DNA of 64,000 nucleotides from Prorocentrum cordatum (Eukaryota; Sar; Dinophyceae; Prorocentrales; Prorocentraceae). The stretch covers positions 97,501-161,500 of the forward strand of contig CAUYUJ010016060.1 of the NCBI GenBank assembly GCA_963575745.1. Reading direction: 5' to 3'. Of the stretch, positions 53,110-63,837 are shown one piece after another; within the stretch, counting starts at the first letter, position 1; every line of letters starts with the position of its first letter. The notes under the pieces were generated by a model that worked only from the letters and a program-made list of their open reading frames with translations, was not told the origin of the DNA and did not search any database. The position numbers were made by a program, and so were the translations under genes.

Positions 53110-53650
53110 CCGCTCACGAGCCATTGCTGGCATTCGGGCCGCTCGGGGCCCTCTTGGAGCCTTCTGGGGGCCTTCCGGGAGCCATCTGGAGCATATCGGG
53201 GATTTTTTGAATTTCTCGGAGGGTCTTCGAGGGCCTGTGGGAAGTGTTCTGGGGATCTCCTGGGGGGCTCCTGAGGATTTTTCGGGGCCGAGGGCTCGAA
53301 ATATCCGTTCGGGCCCTCCGTCTGAGCCCCCTTTCGAAGCCGTTCCGGGGCTTCTCGGGCTGCGGTTTCTAGGGTCGTTTTGGAAGCCCCGTAGGGCGTT
53401 TGGGGGCCTTCCTGGGGGGCGTTTTGGGCCGTGCCGGGGGCGCTCTCGGCTGCCGTTTGGGGTTGCCGCGGACGTTGCGACAGCTGAAATGGCGAAGACG
53501 GTGAAACATATGTTTTCCCATCGGAATGAGGCGATGTTGCTGTTTGGTGCACTTGCGGGAACTGTCGGGGGGCGGTTTTGGAGGCTTCGTGGGTCGTCTT
53601 GGAACCTTTCGGCGATTCGGGCTGTCTGCAAGCCATATTGGGCGCAGAAG
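53110..53650. repeat. Degenerate GGCC..TTGG satellite relative
   Basis: GGGGCCCTCTTGGAGCCTTC, GGGGGCCTTCCGGGAGCC and GGGGGCGTTTTGGGCCG words suggest an aged patch of the 12-bp satellite. Frames on both strands are open across it. Confidence 0.5.
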
Positions 53651-53754
53651 GACTGATCGTTGAGCGATGCGGGGCTTTCGTGGACCATAATGAAAGTTTT
53701 TCGCGGCACTCTTGAACGGTTTTTGCTTTTTGTTTGTTGAAGTTCGGCAGACCC

Positions 53755-53985
53755 CGGGGGGGGGGGCATTTTGACCCGGGACCCCCCCCAGGCGGGCAGG
53801 GATCAAGGGAAGGGGCTTCTTTTCGATTCAATTACGTACGGCGTTATTTAATGTCGTTTTAGCTGGCGCGCCTGAGGAGGAGAGCCCAGGGAAAGAGGGA
53901 GCACGGCGACGACAACGACGACGACGAAGACGACGACGAACGGAAGAGCCCTCCCACACGCCTACAGGGTCGGCAGATTTCGGTA
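53755..53985. repeat. Single old copy of the G/C-run unit with its 3' flank
   Basis: GACCCGGGACCCCCCCC, GGGATCAAGGGAAGGGGCTT and CGATTCAATTACG match the 48.4-49.1 kb unit. GACGACGACGA and CACACGCCTACAGGGTCGGC then match the flank at 49.2 kb. Confidence 0.75.
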
Positions 53986-54004
53986 AATAACGAGGCCGGA
54001 ATAG

Positions 54005-54335
54005 GGTCAGAGAGATGATGTTTGAGGATGTCTCGAGCGAACGCTCGTTCTACGTTATAGTTTGTTCCTCCCGTGGGAACAAGAGTTCGGAGGGTTTCTC
54101 AAGTGAAAAGTTTGTTTTCCCGTGCCCAAGTCTTGAAGATGTCTCGAGCGAGACGCCTGGTTTCACGCGTCCAAGTTGCCTGGGCAGATGTCTAGCATGA
54201 GGATTCGCTGAGGATGTCTCGAGCGAGACGCTTGTTTTCACGCGTCCAGGCTGCCCAGGTGGATGTGTAGCAGGAGGATGTGTTGAGGAAGTCTCGATCG
54301 AAACGCTTGTTTGCACGTGTCCAGGTTGCCCACGA
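54005..54335. repeat. GATGTCTCGAGCGA repeats
   Basis: Four to five units of GAGGATGTCTCGAGCGAGAC, GCTTGTTTTCACGCGTCC and CCCAGGTGGATGT. Similar units lie at 56.17-56.31 kb and 38.25-38.5 kb. Confidence 0.8.
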
Positions 54336-55215
54336 GTCCCCCTGACACTTCGCGCGGCGCGTCCCCTGGCACGCCCCGTGTCGCGTCAATTGTCAATTGG
54401 CACGTTCCGTAGCGCGTCCCCTTGGCACGTCCCTCGGTGCGTCGCCATGGCACGTCCCCTGGCACGTCGCTTGGCGCGTCCCTTTGGGACGTTCCGCGGA
54501 GCGTTTTCTTGGCATGTCCCCCTGTCCATTAGCTCTGGGGCAGCTACTCTGCGCTAAGGCAGCTCGAGCCAAAAATCCAGATCAGTTCGATCAGGATTCG
54601 GATGCAAAGGGGGGCACGACCCACAACACTATAGAGCACAATCGCAGCATGGCACATCGCAGTTCAGCACAGCACAGCCCTCGGCACGGTACATCAAGAT
54701 CGATGTACTCAACATTGTAATTTGGCATGTTCCTTGGCACGTTCGATGGCGCGTCCCGTGGCGAGTCCCCCTGGCACGTCGCGCGGCGCGTCCCCTAGCA
54801 CGTCCCGTGGCACGTCCATTGGCACGTTCCGTGGCGCGTCCCGTTGGCACGTCCCGCGGTGCGTCCCCATGGCACGTACCCTGGCACGTCGCCTGGCGGG
54901 GACGTTCCGCGGAGCGTTTTCTTGGCATGTCCCCATGTCCATTAGCTCTGAGGCAGCTACTCTGCGCTCAGGCAGCTCGAGCCAAAAATCCAGATCAGTT
55001 CGGTCAGGACTCGGATGCAAAGGGGGGCACGACCCACAACACTATAGAGCACAATCGCGGCATGGCACATCGCAGTTCAGCACGGCGCAGCACAGCACAG
55101 CCCTCGGCACGGTACATCAAGATCGATACACTCAGCATTGCATGTACCCGTCGCCCTATCAGGTGTCTTTGAAAACGTCGCCATGCCTTACATTTTCCGA
55201 GTTCGTGGGTCGATC
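54336..55215 (+). repeat. TGGCACGTCCC arrays with tails, two copies
   Basis: Tail text has AGCCAAAAATCCAGATCAG in place of AGCTTAAGATCCAGATCAG in both copies, marking a local subfamily. The second copy ends GGTCGATCATGTT. Confidence 0.9.
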
Positions 55216-55975
55216 ATGTTTGCTTTGGGCCCAGCGAAGGGCTCCATACCCTCGGTCCTGGCCGGCGTCGACGACTCAGGGTGGACGAAGGGGGCGTCAA
55301 TTGACGACCGAACAGCATGCAGTTGGTTTTCTTCACCGCCTCCCGGCACCGGACGCGCTGATGCATAGAGGAAGGCGCCTGGCGGCGGTGCCTAACCCAG
55401 ACGCATGCAGCAGATTTCGTACCCCACCCTTCCTGGGGGTTGGTAAAGGTGCTCCTGCCCCAAGGTGCCCCCAGCTCGTGAGGGGTGCTCTGGAGACCTT
55501 GGGGGCCTCCTCGGAACTCCTGGAGGCACCTTGGGCTAGGGGCACTTCTAGCGACACCCGAGTGGGGAGGGAGGTCCAGCGCCGATCGGAGAGATCCGCA
55601 CAAGCCTCCAAAAGTGTATGGTTTCGTCGCTGCCTGTTCCTCTGATCGAGTAGGAGGCGGGCCACACAATCTCTGTGCCCCAAGGTCGTCCCTTCGTCTA
55701 GATCTGCGGAGCATTCGACGCACTCGTCTCGTAGATTCGGCACACAAACTTGACGGGGCAGACCGAGTTTGCAGCCGATCTCATCCTTGAAAGGCGGGCG
55801 GGCCCGGGGGCCCGGGCACGCCGCTGGCCCCTGGGGAGCACCTCGAGGCGCCGCGGGGCGGCCCGCGGATCCCTGCGCCGCCGGGGGCCGCTGGCGGGAC
55901 CCCCGCGCCGCCGCGCGGCCGCAGCGCCCCAGCCGGGAGCAAGCTCAGCCTGTAGGGCGCGGCTCGCGAGGGGTT
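55216..55975. other. Unassigned stretch with a TIR-element right end
   Basis: 55560-55620 (GGTCCAGCGCCGATCGGAGA then GATCCGCACAAGCCTCCAAA) resembles the right end of the 541 family. AAGGTGCCCCCAG (55471) faces GGAGGCACCTTGGG (55522) as a short inverted repeat. 55790-55970 is very GC-rich. No gene is supported. Confidence 0.4.
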
Positions 55976-56172
55976 CGGGGGGAGAAGGGGAGAGGAGGGG
56001 AGAGAAGGGGAGAGAGGAGGCGAGAAGAGGAGGGAAGAGAGAAGAGGAGAGACGAGAAGAGAAGAGGAGAGGAGAGGAGAGAAGAGGCGAGAACAGGCGA
56101 GAAGAGGCGAGAAAAAGAGAGAAGAGGAGAGAAGAGGAGAGGAGAGAATTTGAGAGAAGAGGAGAGAAGAGA
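55976..56172. repeat. GAGAAGAGG polypurine tract
   Basis: Nearly pure A/G for about 190 bases (GGAGAGAAGAGGCGAGAA types). It is bounded by GATGTCTCGAG repeats downstream. Confidence 0.95.
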
Positions 56173-56309
56173 GCCCAGGCGGATGTCTAGCATGAGGATG
56201 TGTTGAGGATGTGTTGAGAGAAACGCTTGGTTTCACGTGTCCAGGTCGCCCAGGCGGATGTCTAGCATGAGGATGTGGGCAGGATATCTCGAGCGAAACG
56301 CTTGTCCCC

Positions 56310-57050
56310 AGCACGTTCCGTGGCGCGTCCCGTTGGCACGTCCCGCGGTGCGTCCCCATGGCACGTACCCTGGCACGTCGCCTGGCGCGTCCCTTTGGGA
56401 CGTTCCGCGGAGCGTTTTCTTGGCATGTCCCCCTGTCCATTAGCTCTGAGGCAGCTACTATGTGTTCAGGCAGCTCGAGCTGAAGGTCCAGAGCAGTTCG
56501 GTCAGGATTCGGATGCAGAGGAGGACTCGATCCACAACACTACAAAGCACAATCGCGGCATGGCACATCGCAGTTCAGCGCGGCGCAGCACAGCACAGCT
56601 CTCGACACGGTGCATCAAGATCGATACAGCATTGCAACTTGGCACGTTCGATAGCGCGTCCCGTGGCGAGTCCCCTTGGCACGTCGCGCGGCGCGTCCTT
56701 TGGCACGTCCCGTGACACATCCATTAGCACGTTCCGTAGCGCGTTCCCTTTGAACGTCCCCCGGCTTCCTCCTGGAATGTCCTTTTGTCAAGTAGCTCTG
56801 GGGCAGCTACGATGTGCGCAGGTATCGCGAGCGTAAGGTCCTGATCAGTTCGGTCAGGACTCGGATGCAAAGGAGGACTTGGTCCACAATGCTATAGAGC
56901 ACAATCGTGGCATGGCACATCGCAACTCAGCACGGCGCAGCACATCACAGCCCTCGGCAGTGCACATCAAGGTTGATGGTGTTTTTGAAACGCCGCCATG
57001 CTTTACATGTCTATATTCCTTTCCTGGGTTCGTTGGTCGATCATTTACAA
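56310..57050 (+). repeat. TGGCACGTCCC arrays with tails, two copies
   Basis: The last copies in the window. The second has lost the GATCGATACA..CGTCGCCCAATC part and joins AAGGTTGATGGTG to TTTTTGAAACGCCGCCATGC; it ends TCGATCATTTAC. Confidence 0.85.
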
Positions 57051-57059
57051 CATGTTCAT

Positions 57060-57500
57060 GGAATTCTTCCAAACGGGCCTCTGGCGCCGCATGCCGAAAT
57101 CATTCGCGCGCCCTTGCGCGCGTGCTGGGGGGGAACGATCCATGTCAAATAACACCATGCGGGCCACTCGCGCGCGTCGGCCGCGCGCGCATGTCGAACT
57201 CTTTCCAAAAACTTCATCACTGACGCAAGGACGCCGTCATCGTCGTCGGCGTGATCAGTACCGGTGCCCGCAATGGAGTAAATATGCTCCTCTCCGCCAC
57301 TTCTTAAGCTTGCTCTTCTCACTGCCTACCCTGCCACTCCTTGACTTTGCGGCTTTGTACCGCAGCTGTTTGCTACTCAAGGAGAAAAAGGAGCGCGCCA
57401 GCCCTCGGCCGCCGCGCGTCGTCGTCGGTCGTCGGCCGGCCGGCCTCCTCCCTTACTAATCCTGAGTACGATTGCTTAACGTTTACGTGTTGTTTCGTCG
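57060..57500. other. Unassigned GC-rich stretch
   Basis: CGCGCGC-rich words (57100-57190) and mixed composition; no repeat or gene recognised. Confidence 0.4.
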
Positions 57501-57893
57501 ATGTCTCTTCCCGTATCCTCTATTACTGAGCAGAGTAAACACGAGACATTGACTCCTTTGTCATCTTACCCCGATTCTCAGAGGAAAGACTGGTTATCCG
57601 CCGAAGCCCGCGACCAAGTCACAACAGGGATGAGCGATGATGGAACAGCCGAATTGCTCGCCAGAGACGAGCTCATGAGACAAGTTGTACAACATGACGG
57701 GCAAGGACCACAGGACGGCGGCCCGGGGAGGGACCGCCTTCCCTCTTCTTCTATCGCCACCCAGGTCTCCCAGGGAAGGAGTAGGGGAGAGATTGTAGAT
57801 TCTATAGGCTTACGCCACATCCGCCGACCCCTCATCGTGGCGGTCTTGCCGGCTCGCTTGAGTCGGGCTGGGGAGTCGTGTATGGGTCCATAA
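57501..57893 (+). CDS. Hypothetical protein or exon
   Basis: A 130-residue frame starting MSLPVSSITEQSKHETLTPL, with acidic, ordinary composition (for example ELLARDELMRQVVQHDGQG) unlike the repeat-derived frames around it. Third positions are less GC-rich than in the other genes here. The opposite strand is also open over the same bases. No domain was recognised; it sits about 640 bp before the helicase and could be an upstream exon or unrelated. Confidence 0.3.
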   Translation: MSLPVSSITEQSKHETLTPLSSYPDSQRKDWLSAEARDQVTTGMSDDGTAELLARDELMRQVVQHDGQGPQDGGPGRDRLPSSSIATQVSQGRSRGEIVDSIGLRHIRRPLIVAVLPARLSRAGESCMGP

Positions 57894-58304
57894 TGACCTC
57901 TCTTGGGGCCATGTGGAATCAGCTTGGGGTCATCTCGAGGCCCCGGGGGGCCCATCGGAAAAGAAAGGACGCTAATGCAATCTTGGCATCGTTCTGGAGA
58001 TGCCCAAAGGGTGGAAGCGTTGGATTCGGGCCCCGTATATTTCTTGCTGGGTTTGACTTCTTTGGTGAGGCGGGGTTGCTTTTGGGGGCATCCCTCAGCC
58101 CGCGCGGGGAACCTCGGGGCTGTGGAGGGGACGAGTCTCACACGCTTGGGAACCGAGAAGGTGTTCGCGGTTTGTTTCGCATTGCTAGGTCCAGACACGT
58201 TACGAGCCCGAGGCCATCGCGTGACCTACGGGGGCTGAGCTAGGACGCTACGTGCGGCCGAAGCGGTGGTTCGGTTGGTGTTCCCCCCGCGTCCTCACGG
58301 GGCG

Positions 58305-58395
58305 TTTCGCCATCATCATCATCACCACCATCATCATCATCATCATCATTACCGTCGCCATCATCATTATCATCATCATCATCATTATCATCGAG
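58305..58395. repeat. CAT trinucleotide tract
   Basis: CATCATCATCATCACCACC and similar for about 90 bases. Confidence 0.92.
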
Positions 58396-58529
58396 TCGTC
58401 AAGAGTACGCTGACGTAGAAGGCTGGAAGGGGCAGGAAAGCGGAAGCAGAGAAGGCATCGCCCACGTACCGCGAGACGACAGAGCTGGTCGCAGCGCTGG
58501 GGTACTTACACAGCGGCCAGACGAATGGG

Positions 58530-60772
58530 TTGGAAGAAACGGAAGTCGGCGGGAGGGAATCAGCGAGCCGGAGTGGGATAACAGAAGAGGGAGACAAGGG
58601 CAACGAGGAAGGGCGAACTTGGTTGCAAGAGTACCTCGGCGTCTGGGTGCAAAAGGGGCAGGAGTTTCGACAGAACCGCGTGCACCAGTGGAGCAAGCGT
58701 TTGCAGCGCGTGGCACCGTTGGCACATTGTCAGAGGAAAGACGACATGACGCAGTGCAGCAGCTGTTTCCCGCGCACGACGTGGCTCATAGATCGCGCAA
58801 TGGTGTTGTGCCGAGGCTTTTTGAAAAACCGTGACATGCCGCGAGCAGGGAGGAGGAACGTGACAGGGTGCTTGCACGGGCCCATGAACGAGGAGAACCG
58901 GAACGGCACGCTACCAGCGATGCTAAGCGGCGCGGTAGGATTGAATTTCAACAGCGACTTGCAGATCCCGCACAGGTTCCCAGTGACGGAAGCGACGCAT
59001 GATAGTTGTGTGTGCGAAGAGCGGCGCTGGGAGACGGATCGACCCATAGACATGGTTCAGGCAGCGCAACGAGCGCAGAAGCGGGGTATGCGGCGGACTA
59101 TCAGTGCAAGCGGTGTGCCCCGTCGTTCAACGAGGTGAGGGAGATCAAAAAGGGCCGCCGCGCGCTGGCGGAGCAGACGAAAGACAGGGCCGCGGCGCAC
59201 CGAGCGAACAGGCACATGAAGAGGTTTCTCAGTGACATGTACGGGAGAGGTGTGGTGCGGTCAGCGCAGGAAAGTGCGAGTCTGCGCGCGTACCGAGACC
59301 CCAGAGACGCGACTGGTGCCGAGAGTATCAAGACTGCGAAGACAGCCATGATCCCGGGAGCAGAAGCCGTGCGCATGGCGGAACGGCTCTGTGCTGACGG
59401 GGGCGGCGCCGCCGTAGCAGCGTCGGGGATTCTGGAAGCAGACAAACGAGAAGGGCCGAAAAAGGTTCGAATTGTGTCTAAGAGTCCAGTGTACTTGTAT
59501 GGCATGCGCCCGGTTGACGCTCCCGGTGCGCCCGACTTGGCACACTTATCGCTGTATGGGTTCTTGCGATATTGGCGCATCGAGTTGGCAGCATTTCCCC
59601 GCAGCGGAGCAGAGCTGGCAGCCGCGGCCAGCAATGATTACCAGGCGGAGCTGACGAAGTCCGGGATTCAGAAGGTCCGCGAAGCAGACGAGCAGAGAGC
59701 GGATGCTGACGAAAGCGGTGCGCTGCCCGGACCCCAGTTGAAAGCCGGAGTGGATTATGTGATCAAGGCAGGATGGGGGAGTTATTCGTGGGTCCCGTTT
59801 CCAGATGTTCTTGAGCTCGAAACATTGAGGCACGCGCGGGTGCTGGTGCGAAACGAGCGCCCGAGAAACTCCAGCTTTCATGGGGCGCCGCAGCCGAAAG
59901 ACGGAGCGGGGCAGGAGGATAGGAACGTGCTGTTGTTGATGGTATATTTCCGGGCCTTCGCACTTCGCGACGATGAAGAGTTCGCGGGGGCCGACTGTGG
60001 AGTACCACGCCTGCGAGAGTTCCGCGGAGAGCAGGGGTCATGGGCGGAGGCGTCTCTGGAATGGTTGAGGAAAGGCATGCCATGCGAAGAAACAAGGGGG
60101 CACGTGCAGAACTACATGGGCGCGGTGGATATGCGACCAGTCACGGACGAAGATCTAGTCGAAGGCGAAGACGAGCTGCACAGCGATGAAGAACTGAATC
60201 CGCGACTTGTCGACGCGGCGACTATACGGAAGACGCGCGCGGGAGGCGCGTCCATGGAGAAAGAGGACGGGCGGGCCAATGTAGACGCGGAGTGCGAGAA
60301 GGAGAAGAGCCGGGAGGCCATGGCCAGGGGCGGCGCCGTTTGGGGCGAGATGACGAGTCGAAAGAACGGAAAGCGCAAAAAGCACGGAGAGGACGGCGCG
60401 TTGAGGTGGGATGACGCGGCAGTGAAAAGAGCGCATGCGATGGCCGCGGCGCCGAGGGCGGCCCGAGGAGGCGGCGCCGGGGCAGCGGAAGGTGCCCCGG
60501 AAGTGGTCACGGCCAAAAAAGCGACGGCGTCGAGCGTGCGGGAGTGGAGATCCGGTCTTGCAAGGAGCGGACTGAATGAGAGACAACGGAGCGTCGTTGA
60601 GAAGGTGGCAGATCGAGTGCTGGCGCAAGAGTTCGCGAGTTCCGCGCAGGGAAGGAGAAGAGGCCAGAGCCCTTCTGATATGCAGCCCCTCGTGTGGATG
60701 TTGCGCGGTGGCCCGGGGACGGGAAAGAGTTTCGTCATGGGCAAGATTCGGGGGGACGTACTGCGCGCCCGC
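58530..60772 (+). CDS. PIF1-like helicase of the dinoflagellate mobile family (frameshifted, truncated)
   Basis: PIF1-type enzymes are ATP-driven 5'-3' DNA helicases; this version belongs to a large, Helitron-helicase-like family in dinoflagellates. The first frame (58530-59081) holds HCQRKDDMTQC, SCFPRTTWLIDRAMVLC, CLHGPMNEENRNGTLPAMLS and NSDLQIPHRFPVTEATHD. The protein then continues one frame over as GYAADYQCKRCAPSFNEV, RHMKRFLSDMYGRGVVRSAQ, YGFLRYWRIELAAFPRS, VLVRNERPRNSSFHGAPQP and LLLMVYFRAFALRDDEE, all in the family order. An acid/basic linker follows, then LRGGPGTGKSFVMGKIR, the Walker A ATP site (GGPGTGKS at 60707-60730). About 14 codons later the sequence becomes a 64-bp satellite, so Walker B and all later helicase motifs are missing. 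One frameshift near 59080 and this truncation make a working enzyme unlikely unless the satellite is an intron and the shift a sequencing error. Confidence 0.75.
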
Positions 60773-61288
60773 CGCCGGCTTGGCACCCTTTCTGGCGCCG
60801 AACCAACCCATCCAGATACCAAGCCAACGGCCGCCGGCTTGGTACCCCGCCGGCTTGGTACCCCTCCAGGGCCTCCTCCCTACCAAGCCAGCGGCCGCCG
60901 GCTTGGTACCCCGCCGGCTTGGTACCTCTCCAGGGCCTCCTCCCTACCAAGCCAGCGGCCGCCGGCTTGGTACCCCGCCGGCTTGGTACCTCTCCATGGC
61001 CTCCTCCCTGCCAAGCCAGCGGCCGCCGGCTTGGTACCCCGCCGGCTTGGTACCCCCCCGGGGGCTCCTCCCTACCAAGCCAGCGGCCGCCGGCTTGGTA
61101 CCCCCGCCGGCTTGGTACCCTGCCGGGGGCTCCTCCCTACCAAGCCAGCGGCCGCCGGCTTGGTACCCCGCCGGCTTGGTACCCCTCCAGGGCCTCCTCC
61201 CTACCAATCCAGCGGCCGCCGGCTTGGTACCCCGCCGGCTTGGTACCCCTCCAGGGCCTCCTCCCTACCACGCCAGCGGCCGCCGGCT
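60765..61288. repeat. 64-bp satellite within the helicase
   Basis: Unit: CCAAGCCAGCGGCCGCCGGC, TTGGTACCCCGCCGGCTTGG, TACCCCTCCAGGGCCTCCTC, CCTA. Anchors at 60883, 60947 and 61011 give 64 bp. CCAAGCC faces GGCTTGG as a hairpin. As 64 is not a multiple of three, frames rotate, yet all remain open. Confidence 0.95.
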
Positions 61289-61388
61289 NNNNNNNNNNNN
61301 NNNNNNNNNNNNNNNNNNNNNNNNNNNNNNNNNNNNNNNNNNNNNNNNNNNNNNNNNNNNNNNNNNNNNNNNNNNNNNNNNNNNNNNN
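61289..61388. other. Assembly gap (100 N)
   Basis: Exactly 100 unknown bases, a conventional gap size, so the true length is unknown. It lies between the 64-bp satellite and the inverted 12-bp satellite. Confidence 0.99.
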
Positions 61389-63110
61389 CCAAGACGGCCC
61401 CAGAGGGCCCCGGGACGCCCCAAAATGGGCCCAAGACGCGCCCAGAGGGCCTCCAGAGGCCCGCAAGACGGCCCCAGAAGGCTCCGGGACGCCCCAAGAT
61501 GGGCCCAAGACGCCGAAGCTTGGGCCAAGGCGGCCCCAGAGGCGGCCAAAAGGCCCCAAGAGGCCTCCCAAGAGGCTTCCCAGCAGGGCCCCGAGCGGGA
61601 GAAATCGTCGATTTCCATTGTGTTTTTCTATGTTTTTCGCATTCTCCTCTTTACGCCGTCCCTGCGCTCCAAGACGGCCCAAGAGGTCCCCAAGACCGCT
61701 CCAAGACCACCGACGAGGCCCGCAAGAGGGCCTCAAGACGGGCCAATAGGGCCCCCAGACGGTCCCAAGACGCCCCAAGACAGCCCAAGACGGCCCCAGA
61801 GGGCCCCGGGACGCCCCAAGATGGGCCCAAGACGCGCCAAGAGGGCCTCCAGAGGCCCACGGCCCCAGAAGGCTCCGGGACGCCCCAAGATGGGCCCAAG
61901 ACGCCGAAGATTGGGCCAAGACGGCCCCAGAGGCGGCCAAAATGCCCCAAGAGGCCTCCCAAGAGGCTTCCCCGCAGGGCCCCGAGTGGGAGCAATCGCC
62001 GATTTCGATTGTGTTTTTCAATGTTTTTCGCATTCTCCCCTTTTCGCCGTCCCTGCGCTCCAAGACGGCCCAAGAGGTCCCCAAGACCGCTCCAAGACCA
62101 CCGACGAGGCCCGCAAGAGGGCCTCAAGACGGGCCAAGAGGGCCCCCAGACGGTCCCAAGACGCCCCAAGACAGCCCAAGACGGCCCCCCAAGACGGCCC
62201 CAGAGGATCCCGGGACGCCCCAAGATAGGCCCAAGACGCGCCAAGAGGCCCCCAAGACGGCCCCAGAGGGCTCCGGGACGCCCCAAGATGGGCCCAAGAC
62301 GCCGAAGATTGGGCCAAGACGGCCCCAGAGGCGGCCAAAATGCCCCAAGAGGCCTCCCAAGAGGCTTCCCCGCAGGGCCCCGAGCGGGAGCAATCGTCGA
62401 TTTCCATTGTGTTTTTCTATGTTTTTCGCATTCTCCCCTTTTCGCCGTCCCTGCGCTCCAAGACGGCCCAAGAGGTCCCCAAGACCGCTCCAAGACCACC
62501 GACGAGGCCCGCAAGAGGGCCTCAAGACGGGCCAAGAGGGCCCCCAGACGGTCCCAAGACGCCCCAAGACAGCCCAAGACGGCCCCCCAAGACGGCCCCA
62601 GAGGGCCCCGGGACGCCCCAAGATAGGCCCAAGACGCGCCAAGAGGGCCCCAAGAGGCCCCCAAGACGGCCCCAGATGGTTCCGGGATGCCCCAAGATGG
62701 GCCCAAGACGCCGAAGATTGGGCCAAGACGGCCCCAGAGGCGGCCAAAATGCCTCAAGAAGCCTCCCCAGAGGCTTCCCAGCAGGGCCCCGAGCGGGAAC
62801 AATCGTCGATTTCCATAGTGTTTTTCTATGTCTTTCGCATTCTCCCCTTTTCACCGTCCATGCGCTCCAAGACGGCCCAAGAGGTCCCCAAGACCGCTCC
62901 AAGACCACCGACGAGGCCCGCAAGAGGGCCTCAAGACGGGCCAAGAGGGCACCCAGACGGTCCCAAGACGCCCCAAGACAGCCCAAGACGGCCCCAGAGG
63001 GCCCCGGGACGCCCCAAGATGGGCCCAAGACGCGCCAAGAGGGCCCCAAGAGGCCCCCAAGACGGCCCCAGAAGGCTCCGGGACGCCCCAAGATGGGCCC
63101 AAGACGCCGA
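61389..63110 (-). repeat. Inverted 12-bp satellite in about 400-bp units, 4 copies
   Basis: CCAAGACGGCCC, CCAAGAGGCCC and CCAAGATGGGCC are the reverse complement of the 15.5-26.9 kb satellite. Units are marked by CGTCGATTTCCATTGTG, TTTTTCTATGTTTTTCGCAT and TCTCCCCTTTTCGCCGTCC (61600, 61990, 62395, 62806; spacing about 390-411 bp), which occupies the place of the A-rich block. It is open in all frames and not coding. Confidence 0.92.
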
Positions 63111-63550
63111 TCCCCCGTGTGTCATTGCAAATCGCCGCAAAACCAACGTACAATTGCATATGCCAACCTCGGCGGAACCCGGACGCTTTGCCGAAACGGT
63201 CCTCCCAGCAGGGGGCTTCAACGTCAACTCCAGATAACTTGGGTTTCCCACATTTCCAGGGACGCACGGGGAAACCTTTCCAAAAGCGACAATGCAGAAG
63301 ACATCGGAGAACACAATGGTTTGCAAAGACTCTTCTACTGGATTTCGGTCCGTGGGGTCGTCGTCGTCGTCTTCGTCGTCGCCGTCGTCGTCACTGGGCC
63401 AGCAGCCGCGCATGAAACCCACCGGAGCCGTCACGACACGAAAACATCACCATGCCATGTCAAGTGGCCCCCAAAGGGATCAGCAAGCACTTTTTCTTAG
63501 ATTATCCCGGCAAAGCAGCCTAACATCGATATGTAGAAGCATAGCTGGAG
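63111..63550. other. Unassigned stretch with TCG repeat
   Basis: 63356-63395 is a GTCGTC/TTCGTC run. Ordinary-composition sequence on both sides has short frames only and no recognised domain. Confidence 0.4.
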
Positions 63551-63837
63551 GCATGCAGCAGCAGTAACAGTCACAGTAGTAGTAGCAATAAGAGTAGGAG
63601 GGATGAAACAGTGGTAACAGTGAAGTAGTAGTTGTAATTGGCGGGAGTGAACGAGTGAAGTGTGGTAGTAGTAGTAGTAGTGGGTGTAGTGGTAACAGTG
63701 CAGTGAAGTATAATTGGAGTGGGTGGATGGCAGCATTAGTAACATTGAAGTACGGCGGATGTCTTGGATAGTAGAATGGTAGTAGGGGAAGTTAGCCCCC
63801 GTAGTAACGGTATCAGTAGAAGTAATAGTAGAATGCA
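63551..63837. repeat. AGT/GTA-rich degenerate repeat
   Basis: AGTAGTAGTAGCAATAAGAG, GGTAACAGTGAAGTA and TGGTAGTAGTAGTAGTAG words. No gene. Confidence 0.8.
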
